Origin: Gammaproteobacteria bacterium
GTDB taxonomy: Bacteria; Pseudomonadota; Gammaproteobacteria; Steroidobacterales; Woeseiaceae
Length of the DNA: 42,225 nucleotides
Assembly: GCA_013151645.1 (NCBI GenBank)
Contig: JAADHU010000074.1
Location: 1 to 42,225 of the forward strand
Reading direction: 5' to 3'
The translations under genes were made by a program, and so were the position numbers. The notes beneath the pieces are model-generated. The model was not told the origin of the DNA and did no database searches. It worked only from the letters and a program-made list of their open reading frames with translations. The number at the start of each line of letters is the position of its first letter. Within the stretch, counting starts at the first letter, position 1. This document shows positions 7,801-15,721 of this stretch, piece by piece.

Positions 7801-8997
7801 CTAGTACGGATCCGGTGGCGTCAGACTTCGGCGTGGCGGGAACCAGAAAGGCTTGTCGACGACCACCGCCTTTGCCATCACTCGCGTCCAGTGCATCTCA
7901 CGTTGGTAGAAGATTTCCACCCACACCGTATCGCCGGTTTTTCCATGCGGCATCCGTACCGTCCCGAGTGCAACGTTTTGCTTGCACACCGGAGACCAGG
8001 CAGCGGACGTGATGAAGCCGATTTCCTTCTTGTTACGCTTTTCCTTCGCATAAATGTAGGCATGGTGCGCCGGTTTATTTCCCTCGATATCGAGTTTGAC
8101 GAGCCGCCACGTTGAGCCGTTGCGCTTTTCTTCTGCCAGTGCCTTTCGACCATTGAAATTGGGCTTTTTGAAATCGACCAGCCAGTCGAGACCGAGCTCG
8201 AAAGGGGAGCGTGAACGGCCGGTCCGAACCGTCGTATCGGCTGGCAGGAAATCTTCAAAGGCGGCGAGGTAACCGGCCTCGATACGCGCGAGATCCAGGG
8301 CATGGGTGCCGATAGCGCGAATACCGTGCAACTGGCCGGCAGCGAACAGGGCATCCCAAAGCAGTTCCGCTTTTTCGGCCGCGATCCAGACCTCGTAACC
8401 GAGGTCGCCGGTGTAGCCCGTTCGCGAGACCATGAGTTCGGTTCCCGCGAATTCGAAATGCCTCAGCCCGAACGGTTTCAGTGTGGCAAGACCTTCCAGA
8501 CCCATGCTGGAAAGCACAGTGAAGGAGGTAGGCCCCTGTACCGCCAGCGCGGCGACTTCGGCTGTTTCCACCACAACCGATACATCGAAACCGATTGCAG
8601 CCGCGGTCAGCCAGGCGAAATGCCGCTCCTGCGAACACAGTCGATACTCGCCTTCACGCAGATGGAATATTGTGCCGTCATCGATGACCTGGCCCTGATC
8701 ATCACACCAGACTGCGTACGCTACACGCCCTGGTTTGATTTTTTGCATGTCGCGGGTCACCAGGCGATCAAGGTAGTCGAGCGCATCGGGACCCGAGATA
8801 CGATATTTAGTCATCGGCGTCAGATCGAAAACACCCGTCGCATTTCGGATCGCAAAATATTCGGTCTCGGCGCAATAAAGCGCGTCAGCACTCGAATATC
8901 CCTTCCATTCGTGCCAGGTATTCAGCGTGTCGAGGGCCTGCAGGCGAGAATAAAACGGCGAGCGAAGCCTGCCTTGTGGTACTTCCTGAATACTCAT
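7801..8997 (-). CDS. GcvT-like aminomethyltransferase (folate-dependent demethylase family)
   Basis: 398 residues. The start is taken at ATG 8997, which overlaps the TGA of the upstream flavoprotein gene as ATGA; the longer frame runs into coding sequence of that gene. The folate-binding GcvT fold is shown by VIDDG (Asp106/Asp107, matching the catalytic Asp of T-protein), AALAVQGPTS and TGYTGDLGYEVW, and by a C-terminal GcvT_C barrel (GFITSAAWSPVCKQNVALG). Family members move a methylene or methyl group from an amine, sulfonium or methoxy compound to tetrahydrofolate (GcvT, dimethylglycine dehydrogenase, DmdA, LigM). It is the last gene of a four-gene operon with a Rieske oxygenase, which suggests it captures the C1 unit from an N-methyl substrate (inference). 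Confidence 0.85.
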   Translation of the reverse strand: MSIQEVPQGRLRSPFYSRLQALDTLNTWHEWKGYSSADALYCAETEYFAIRNATGVFDLTPMTKYRISGPDALDYLDRLVTRDMQKIKPGRVAYAVWCDDQGQVIDDGTIFHLREGEYRLCSQERHFAWLTAAAIGFDVSVVVETAEVAALAVQGPTSFTVLSSMGLEGLATLKPFGLRHFEFAGTELMVSRTGYTGDLGYEVWIAAEKAELLWDALFAAGQLHGIRAIGTHALDLARIEAGYLAAFEDFLPADTTVRTGRSRSPFELGLDWLVDFKKPNFNGRKALAEEKRNGSTWRLVKLDIEGNKPAHHAYIYAKEKRNKKEIGFITSAAWSPVCKQNVALGTVRMPHGKTGDTVWVEIFYQREMHWTRVMAKAVVVDKPFWFPPRRSLTPPDPY

Positions 8998-10538
8998 ACC
9001 GGCTTGCCTCCGCTGAGGATTACTCGCGCCGCATTGCGGCCGGCGGCACCGCTGACACCACCACCCGGATGGGTTCCCGCACCACACAGGTAAAGGCCAT
9101 CGAGCGGCATCTGGTATTGCGCTGCTCCCGCGACCGGCCTTACGAAGAGGAATTGATCGAGCGTCAGCTCACCGTGATGCCAATGTCCTCCGCTTATGTG
9201 AAACTCCCGTTCAATATCGACCGGCGTCAACAGCTCGCTGGCGATAATGCGCTGTTCAATATCCGGCGCGTATTGTGCAATCGCTTTGATTGCCGCTTGC
9301 CTGAACTCTTCGCGCGCTGTATCGGTCCAGCCTCCCTTAAGATCGTAGGGAGCGTACTGAACGATGGCCGACATGACGTGTTTTCCGGTGGGTGCCAGCG
9401 ACTCGTCGCGAAAACTCGGAAACGTCATTTCGACCACCGGGGATGGTGAGCTCTCTCCGTACTTCGCGGGGTTGAACGCTCGCTCGACGTGGTTTTCGTC
9501 GACAGCAAGCAGCAGACGCTCGCCGAAGTCCTTGCGGGTCAGTCCGTCAATCGTAGGCAAACCGTCAAGTGCAAGATGCAATTTCGCCGCATTGCCTCGC
9601 ATGCGAATATTGTTGATCCTGTGCGTAAACCGCGTTTCAACATGCCGTGCGCCCACAAGTTTCATGATCGTTCGCCTGGGGTCCGCATTAGAGACGATAG
9701 TCAGGCTGGAAAAGCGTTCGCCCTCCTCTGTCTCTACGCCGGTCGCGCGACCGTTCTCAACGATGATGCGCTTCACCGGCATATTGGTGCGAATGGTTAC
9801 ACCCGCGCCCCTGGCCGCATGCGCCAATGCGTCGCTGACACTGCCCATGCCGCCAACGGGCAAAGCCAAACGGCCTCGATTTCCGGCCAGGCGATAGAGG
9901 TAGGTCATGATCGTGTTTGGGGATCGCGGACCGAGATGAGTGCCCAGAACAGCGTCGAGACTGAGGCCGCCCTTCAGGAGCGGATTATCGAATCGTTCGG
10001 ACAGCTCATCGTGGATATTCATGCCAATCAATCGCAGGAACTCTCGCATCTCGATCTTGCCGAGTCGCCGGACGTCGAACCCGAATCTGGCCAGTGACAG
10101 CAAATCCTTTTTGTTCGTCGTGCCGAGGCGCGGTGGCGGTTTGTTGAATGCTGTTCGTAACAGATCCGCATAGCGAGTCATGCGCTGATGAAATTCAGCG
10201 AAACTATCAACGTCTTTTTGGCGCACACCACTAACTTCATCGCCGCAATAGCGTACGTGCCGACCGTTCGCCGACAACACGATCGTCGAAAGGTTGTCGG
10301 CCGCCATTTTGATGTTCAGCTTCAGCTCTTTCTGAACTTCCGGTTGCAGCTGGTACAAAAGATGCGCTCCGGCGGAAACAGAGTAACCGTCGGCGAAAGG
10401 ACGCGTAATTGCGGCACCACCGACTTGCTTGTTCGCCTCGAGAAGCAAGACGCTCTTGCCCGCTTTGGCAAGCAGGGACGCGCAAACCAGGCCGTTGTGC
10501 CCGGCGCCGACAACAATGGCATCGTAGCGATCAGTCAT
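8994..10538 (-). CDS. PYROXD2/phytoene-desaturase-like FAD oxidoreductase (second copy)
   Basis: 514 residues. The N-terminal FAD-binding Rossmann motif is VVGAGHNGLVCASLLAKAG, ending at an acidic residue in LLLEAN. The C-terminal FAD motif is LYLCGAGTHPGGGVSGAAG. This is the CrtI/PYROXD2 branch of the amine-oxidase-like flavoproteins, which oxidise C-C or C-N bonds; substrate unknown. It overlaps the preceding flavoprotein gene by 8 bp and the following GcvT-like gene by 4 bp, so translation of all three is probably coupled. It is a diverged paralogue of the preceding gene. Confidence 0.85.
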   Translation of the reverse strand: MTDRYDAIVVGAGHNGLVCASLLAKAGKSVLLLEANKQVGGAAITRPFADGYSVSAGAHLLYQLQPEVQKELKLNIKMAADNLSTIVLSANGRHVRYCGDEVSGVRQKDVDSFAEFHQRMTRYADLLRTAFNKPPPRLGTTNKKDLLSLARFGFDVRRLGKIEMREFLRLIGMNIHDELSERFDNPLLKGGLSLDAVLGTHLGPRSPNTIMTYLYRLAGNRGRLALPVGGMGSVSDALAHAARGAGVTIRTNMPVKRIIVENGRATGVETEEGERFSSLTIVSNADPRRTIMKLVGARHVETRFTHRINNIRMRGNAAKLHLALDGLPTIDGLTRKDFGERLLLAVDENHVERAFNPAKYGESSPSPVVEMTFPSFRDESLAPTGKHVMSAIVQYAPYDLKGGWTDTAREEFRQAAIKAIAQYAPDIEQRIIASELLTPVDIEREFHISGGHWHHGELTLDQFLFVRPVAGAAQYQMPLDGLYLCGAGTHPGGGVSGAAGRNAARVILSGGKPV

Positions 10539-12147
10539 CGCCGAAATTCTCCGGTACTGTATTCTTGCGTTTCAGGTCGAACAGGATTTCACGGGCCGCG
10601 TTGGCGCCGGGCGCCGCCATGACACCGCCGCCCGGGTGCGTACTCGAACCGCACATGTAAAGACCGGCGACCGGGGCACGATACTGCGCATATCCCGGAA
10701 CCGGGCGATTGAACATCAACTGATCCATCGTCAGTTCACCGTGAAAAATATTACCTTCGGTGATACCAATTTCGTTTTCGATGTCCTGCGGCGTACGAAT
10801 CTCCATGTGCAGAATCAGGTCCTTGAAGTCGGGGCTATAGTTAGCAATCTGGTCGACCACAGTCTGGCCGAATGCCTGCCGCTCGGTGTCGGTCCACGCG
10901 CGGCCTTCGATCTGCAGGGGGCAATACTGCACAAAACAACTCATCATATGCTTGCCAGTTGGCGCCATCGTTGGATCAATCAGCGTCGGTATGAGCATGT
11001 CGATGTAAGGATCTTTAGACCAGGTACCGTCTTTCCAGTCGTCGTAGGCCCGCTCCATACGTTCCATCGAATCGATAAAATGCATGTCGCTGTGATAAAG
11101 CGAACTGCCTTTGGGTAGCGAGGGAAACGTCGGTAAACCATCCAATGCGATATTTACCTTGCCGGAGGAGCCGCGTATTTTGAAATTGCTGACGCGATCG
11201 TGGAACGCTTTCGGTAAGTCGCTTTGATCCATGCACTTGAGGAACGTCCGCTTCACGTCCATGTTGGACACGACCACGCGCGCGTCGATTTCTTCACCGT
11301 TCTCCAGAGCGACTCCTTTGACACGCCCGTTCTTTACGACGATTTTCTCCACGCCGGCACCAGTGCGCAACTCGCCTCCGTAGGCCTGGAAAGCGCCCGC
11401 AATTGCATTGGCAACCGCACCCATACCGCCGCGCGCAAATCCCCAGGTGCCAACGTTGCCGTCAACGTCACCCATGTAATGGTGCAACAACACGTAAGCC
11501 GTACCGGGGGAGTGGACGCCAAGCGCTGTACCGATAATGCCGCTACCGGAAAGCGACGTCTTGACGACATCGTTTTCGAAATACTCATCCAGGTATTCGG
11601 CGACACTCATCGTCCAGAAACGGATGGTTTCGTACATCCGGTCTTCGCCCATCTCCAGAAACTTCCCGCCCAGTAACGCAAGCTCCCGCAGGTCGCGAAG
11701 CTTGAACGATGTCGGATCAGGCGGTGTCTTCAGCAGAAAATCTCTCACCAAACGACATTGCCGCATGGTGTCAGCGGAGAAGCGTTCGTAGGCATCGGCA
11801 TCGTGCCGGGAATGCCGTGCCATTTCCCGGTATTTAACCTCCGGGTCATGATAACCACCGTAGTAGTCGCCGTTTTGCATGAACGTCAGGGAACCGCCAT
11901 AGGGCGTTACTTGCAGACCATGTCGATGCAACTCAAGCGAACGGTAGATTTCCGGTCGCAGGAGACTGCAGACGTAAGAACAGTTCGAATAGATCCAGTC
12001 GTCGTAAAGATTTCGACTGACAGTGGCACCGCCGATGTACTCGTTTTTCTCGACGCACACGACATCGAGGCCGGCTTTGGCCAGAAAAGCGGCATTGGCG
12101 AGACCATTGTGGCCGGCGCCAATAACAATAGCGTCATAAGTTTTCAT
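10531..12147 (-). CDS. PYROXD2/phytoene-desaturase-like FAD oxidoreductase (first copy)
   Basis: 538 residues. The FAD-binding motif VIGAGHNGLANAAFLAKAG opens the protein and ends at the acidic VCVEKNEYIGG. The C-terminal signature is LYMCGSSTHPGGGVMAAPG. A middle region (about 215-260) carries GTALGVHSPGTAYVLLHHY, typical of PYROXD2-like proteins. No carotenoid genes are nearby, so phytoene desaturation is unlikely. Context (a Rieske oxygenase gene 3 bp upstream, GcvT-like downstream) suggests dehydrogenation of an amine or of an intermediate of N-methyl catabolism. Having two such flavoproteins in tandem may mean two successive oxidations or a heterodimer (inference). Confidence 0.85.
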   Translation of the reverse strand: MKTYDAIVIGAGHNGLANAAFLAKAGLDVVCVEKNEYIGGATVSRNLYDDWIYSNCSYVCSLLRPEIYRSLELHRHGLQVTPYGGSLTFMQNGDYYGGYHDPEVKYREMARHSRHDADAYERFSADTMRQCRLVRDFLLKTPPDPTSFKLRDLRELALLGGKFLEMGEDRMYETIRFWTMSVAEYLDEYFENDVVKTSLSGSGIIGTALGVHSPGTAYVLLHHYMGDVDGNVGTWGFARGGMGAVANAIAGAFQAYGGELRTGAGVEKIVVKNGRVKGVALENGEEIDARVVVSNMDVKRTFLKCMDQSDLPKAFHDRVSNFKIRGSSGKVNIALDGLPTFPSLPKGSSLYHSDMHFIDSMERMERAYDDWKDGTWSKDPYIDMLIPTLIDPTMAPTGKHMMSCFVQYCPLQIEGRAWTDTERQAFGQTVVDQIANYSPDFKDLILHMEIRTPQDIENEIGITEGNIFHGELTMDQLMFNRPVPGYAQYRAPVAGLYMCGSSTHPGGGVMAAPGANAAREILFDLKRKNTVPENFGDD

Positions 12148-12150
12148 TGA

Positions 12151-13374
12151 TCAGGCTTCGCGACGGAGTGCTTGAAGAATCCACTCGATATAGAGGCTTT
12201 CCGCTCGCTCCATAGCGGAGAACGGTCCGGGTTGATAGTACTTCGATTGCACGCCCTTCCAGTTATTGATGATGATTTCCTTGTCTGCTTGCGTCGTTAC
12301 GTCCCATAACCACGTCAGTCTGTCGACGTTGTAGTCCCGACCTTCCACCGCATCGCTGCGCACAAACCAGTAAATCTCACACTGGCAACGATCCTTGTCG
12401 ATTGGCGTAAAAACGTAGCCGACCACGTGATCGCTGTAGGCCAGCAAGAATGAAAACGGGCCCAACGTAAAATCGGACGCACCGCCATCGTAGTCTGTCA
12501 GTTTACCCAGCAAAGGCGCAAGGCTCTGACCGTCCTCGCTGCCGGTTTGGCAACCCTCGAACAAGGCCGTACGGCTATAGCCATACCCTTGTTCACCAGG
12601 CCTTGCCTGCGTATCGATGTGGTCGATATTGATTTCTTTCAGACCACAGGCCTGCATTTTTTCAAGCATCCTGACCTGTACACGTGGACGTTTCTTCGGA
12701 TCGAGCATCAGTGTGTGTCTGACCGCATATTCCGGGTGCGCGGTCGCACAGTGGTAACACTCCTGGTAGTTCTCAACGGCAAGCTTCCAGTTCGCATCGA
12801 TCTGATAGTTTTTTTGCGCCGCCACCTTGAGATGTTCAAAGTCAAACATCGCCATGGGTTCTGCCAGGTCTTTTCTTGCACCCGCCAGCGACGGTGGTGA
12901 CTCCGAGAAACAAATGAACAGGAGCCCGTGCAAGACCTCAACGGATACTTTGTGCAGGGCATACGCCTTCTTGTCGAAATCATCCGGCATGCTGCGCGCC
13001 GCGATCAGATGACCATCGGTGTCATAAATCCAGCCGTGATACGGGCACTCAAACTTCCTGGTATTCCCCTCACCTTCAAGGCATACGAGAGAACCCCGGT
13101 GGCGGCATACGTTCGCAAAGGCTTTGATGGAACCATCCTGACTCCGCACGATAATGGCCGATTCGTTGGCCACCTTCAGCACCTTGAAATCACCGGTTTC
13201 GGGCAACTGCGAAACGTGGCCCGCAAGGATCCAGTTGCGGGTAATGATACGCTCGAGTTCTAAAGCGTAAATCCCGGGATCCGTGTAAAAGCGCTGATCG
13301 AGCGACCAGCCACGCTGCTGGTTCTCAATCAATGCCGAGATTGTATCTGTATCAGGAATTGTCGTTTCATTCAT
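12151..13374 (-). CDS. Rieske [2Fe-2S] oxygenase alpha subunit, carnitine/glycine-betaine type
   Basis: 407 residues. The Rieske cluster ligands are Cys90, His92, Cys110 and His113 (VCRHRG and CPYHGW). The mononuclear iron site is His208, His213 and probably Asp364. The residue bridging the two centres is Glu205 in NYQECYHC, not the Asp of aromatic-ring dioxygenases. Glu at this place is the feature described for CntA carnitine oxygenase and relatives acting on quaternary ammonium compounds. The C-terminus (YYQPGPFS) also fits that group. The predicted reaction is O2-dependent hydroxylation of an N-methyl or adjacent carbon, leading to demethylation or C-N cleavage; the substrate is not known. 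No ferredoxin reductase gene is in the window. It is the first gene of the operon. Confidence 0.9.
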   Translation of the reverse strand: MNETTIPDTDTISALIENQQRGWSLDQRFYTDPGIYALELERIITRNWILAGHVSQLPETGDFKVLKVANESAIIVRSQDGSIKAFANVCRHRGSLVCLEGEGNTRKFECPYHGWIYDTDGHLIAARSMPDDFDKKAYALHKVSVEVLHGLLFICFSESPPSLAGARKDLAEPMAMFDFEHLKVAAQKNYQIDANWKLAVENYQECYHCATAHPEYAVRHTLMLDPKKRPRVQVRMLEKMQACGLKEINIDHIDTQARPGEQGYGYSRTALFEGCQTGSEDGQSLAPLLGKLTDYDGGASDFTLGPFSFLLAYSDHVVGYVFTPIDKDRCQCEIYWFVRSDAVEGRDYNVDRLTWLWDVTTQADKEIIINNWKGVQSKYYQPGPFSAMERAESLYIEWILQALRREA

Positions 13375-13428
13375 TAGCTGTTCTTCAGGTCTCTGGATAG
13401 AGCTGCAACAGGGGTTGCTCTCATGGTG

Positions 13429-13456
13429 TTAACAGGCCCTGATTCAGGCACAATAT
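13429..13456 (+). promoter_or_regulatory. Possible sigma70 promoter of the DAO-type oxidoreductase gene
   Basis: TTAACA (13429-13434), a 16-base spacer and CAATAT (13451-13456) lie in the 171-bp gap between the divergent Rieske and flavoprotein genes. The match is moderate. Confidence 0.3.
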
Positions 13457-13545
13457 CATGACGCAATCGACGCCGCCCAAGTTCCTTCGGGCAGTCGTAT
13501 CACCCAATGAAACGCGCGAAAACATCCGCTTTGAGGCACGCAATC

Positions 13546-14871
13546 ATGGCATCAAACCCCAACGTCAACAGCCCTCACCTGACCGCTGATTTTCGCAATG
13601 ATTCCTATTGGCTGGATGCAGCAGGAGCGGCCCTGGACGATTTGACGGGCGCTCCGGAAACACTTCCAAAACGAACGGAAGTAGTCGTTATCGGTGCTGG
13701 CTACACGGGTTTGAGCGCCGCGCTTGAACTCTCGCGCGCCGGCCGTGATGTGCTTGTACTCGATGCCGTAGCAGTGGGCGCCGGCTGCAGTTCGAGGAAC
13801 GGTGGCCTCGTGGGACCAAGCTTTCACAAACTTGGCCTGGATGGGCTCAAAAAGAGCCACGGCACTAAAAAGGCACACAGCGTCATCGCGGAAAGCCGGG
13901 ACTGCCTGGAGTTTCTGGTCGATCTCATTGAAAACGAGAACATCGATTGCGATCTACGCCGCTCAGGACGATTTCGCGGCGCGGACAAACCGGAGCACTA
14001 CGAAGATCTCGCCCGCGAAGTCGAAGGGTTGCAAAAAGCCGTCGATCTGGAAGCGGATATGGTGCCGCGTACAGAACAGCGCGCCGAAATCGGCTCCGAT
14101 GCCTACCACGGAGGAGTCGTATACCACCGTGATGGCCATTTACATCCAGGGCAATACGTTGCGGGTCTTGCAGCACGAGCCGCGGCCGCCGGTGCGCGCA
14201 TCGTTGGCCAGTCGGCCGTCACCGCGATTCGCCGGGAGGCCGCAACATTTGTGCTCGCTGTCGGTACCCGGCGCATTGAAGCCGATCAGGTACTGGTGGC
14301 GACCAACGGCTATACGCCACCGGCACTTGGGTGGTTTCGTCGTCGAATATTGCCAATTCGATCGGCCATGATCGCAACCGAAGCGGTGGAGCCATCCCTG
14401 ATCCGTGAGCTCAGCCCGAAAGATCGCTGTCTTGGCGGCACCTCGCGGCTCATGCTTTACTATCGTCCGTCGTCCGACGGCACGCGCATGATACTGGGCG
14501 GCCGCACGTTTCATCTTGATGACCGGCCAATGTCCTATACGAAAGACCTCCACGGGCAATTGGTACGCATATTCCCACAACTTGCCGAGGTACGAATATC
14601 GCATGGCTGGTCAGGAACGGTTGCATACACGTTTGACCATGTGCCGCACATTGGGCAACACAAAGGACTCTACTACGCGATGGGTTACTGCGGTTCCGGC
14701 GTAGGGCGTTCGACATTCTACGGCAACAGGATCGCGAAGAAGATGATGGGCGATCCGCAAGGTGCGACAGCACTGGACGATCTCGACTTTAAGACGAAGC
14801 CTTTCTATACGGGCACGCCCTGGTTTTTGCCGGCCATCCTTCGATGGCATGCCTTTATGGACAAGCGTTGA
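13546..14871 (+). CDS. DAO-family FAD-dependent amine oxidoreductase
   Basis: 441 residues from ATG 13546, chosen because GAGG at 13533-13536 is well spaced; an in-frame ATG at 13507 adds 13 residues but has no ribosome binding site. The FAD-binding motif is VVIGAGYTGLSAALELSRAG with acidic end VLVLDA, followed by GAGCSSRNGG, the DAO-family flavin site. The middle has GGVVYHRDGHLHPGQYVAGL and the C-terminus GLYYAMGYCGSGVG. This resembles gamma-glutamylputrescine, sarcosine or dimethylglycine oxidase-like enzymes, which oxidise secondary amines to imines. It is divergent from the Rieske operon with a shared 171-bp regulatory gap, so it likely belongs to the same pathway. Confidence 0.85.
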   Translation: MASNPNVNSPHLTADFRNDSYWLDAAGAALDDLTGAPETLPKRTEVVVIGAGYTGLSAALELSRAGRDVLVLDAVAVGAGCSSRNGGLVGPSFHKLGLDGLKKSHGTKKAHSVIAESRDCLEFLVDLIENENIDCDLRRSGRFRGADKPEHYEDLAREVEGLQKAVDLEADMVPRTEQRAEIGSDAYHGGVVYHRDGHLHPGQYVAGLAARAAAAGARIVGQSAVTAIRREAATFVLAVGTRRIEADQVLVATNGYTPPALGWFRRRILPIRSAMIATEAVEPSLIRELSPKDRCLGGTSRLMLYYRPSSDGTRMILGGRTFHLDDRPMSYTKDLHGQLVRIFPQLAEVRISHGWSGTVAYTFDHVPHIGQHKGLYYAMGYCGSGVGRSTFYGNRIAKKMMGDPQGATALDDLDFKTKPFYTGTPWFLPAILRWHAFMDKR

Positions 14872-14984
14872 TTTTCAGAGCCACGCGTTAGCTGTTTGCG
14901 ATAACAGACCTCACACCATCACGACGGCTGAGCAGGCCGCATGATGACTGCATGCTTCCCGCTGCGCCGGACGGTCGTGAAATT

Positions 14985-15662
14985 CTACTGTTGCCGGCCT
15001 GAATACATTTCGTCAAGCGGATCGAAGTACATTCTGGCCCCTGCGGTGATTTCGCTCCGTATGCTATTCGCTAACGGTGGAACGGGGCAGAGATACTCCG
15101 GGTCGTAGACACAAATCGGATTTATCGCCATATTGAAATCAACCATTATCCGGTCTCCCTTGGGAATCCTGATAATCATGAATCTTCCGCCCCCATAACT
15201 TTCTTTTCCGGATGTTGCATCTCTGAACGGCACAAAGATCGCCGGGGGCGCCGAGGATGCCGAAGGGAACTCGAACACCTGCAGCTCGACCGCCTTTCCC
15301 TGCAGATAAAAACTTACTTTCCCGTAGCGCATGAATCCGTAGGGCGTGCCGCGGCTCATGCCCAGGTTCGTCAATTCCGAGGTCGAGAGCCGGGTCAATC
15401 TTCCGGCAACCCGATACTTGATATCAACGGGAAAGTAGTTCAACCCGGTAAAGCGCGAAAAATAGTCGTCGGACAGCAGCGTGGTTTCAGGATTGCGGAT
15501 ATTGCGATCCTCAATTGCCCTGTGCGCGGCGATTTCCGCCGCGAAATTTTCTTCGATCAGTTCAGAATCATAAGGGATGATTTGCGCGACAGAAGCGCTG
15601 CTTGCTAGAAACACGGAACAGGAGCCGACGAAAGACAACACCATGCGAGCGAATTTTGCCAT
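14985..15662 (-). CDS. DUF1684 secreted protein
   Basis: 225 residues from ATG 15662 (a TTG at 15671 would add three). A signal peptide (to about residue 27, SVA-Q) precedes the DUF1684 core. The core shows GLNYFPVDIKYRV, FVPFRDATSGKESYGGGRF, the Asp-Phe-Asn in MVDFNMAINP, and YDPEYLCPVPP, all hallmark stretches. The biochemical role of DUF1684 is not established. The Asp/Asn/Cys-rich conserved patch suggests a ligand or metal site (inference). It is a single gene following the HTH-TPR gene on the same strand, 59 bp downstream. Confidence 0.8.
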   Translation of the reverse strand: MAKFARMVLSFVGSCSVFLASSASVAQIIPYDSELIEENFAAEIAAHRAIEDRNIRNPETTLLSDDYFSRFTGLNYFPVDIKYRVAGRLTRLSTSELTNLGMSRGTPYGFMRYGKVSFYLQGKAVELQVFEFPSASSAPPAIFVPFRDATSGKESYGGGRFMIIRIPKGDRIMVDFNMAINPICVYDPEYLCPVPPLANSIRSEITAGARMYFDPLDEMYSGRQQ

Positions 15663-15721
15663 GTGTATCAACCACTAATTTTTTGGCGAGCGATGAAAAT
15701 TATCTCTATGCCGCTATGCTG

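Noticed and set aside
8994-12147. Carotenoid desaturase pair (crtI-like)
   Set aside because: No crtB, crtE or other carotenoid gene nearby; motifs fit the PYROXD2 branch and the context is amine metabolism.
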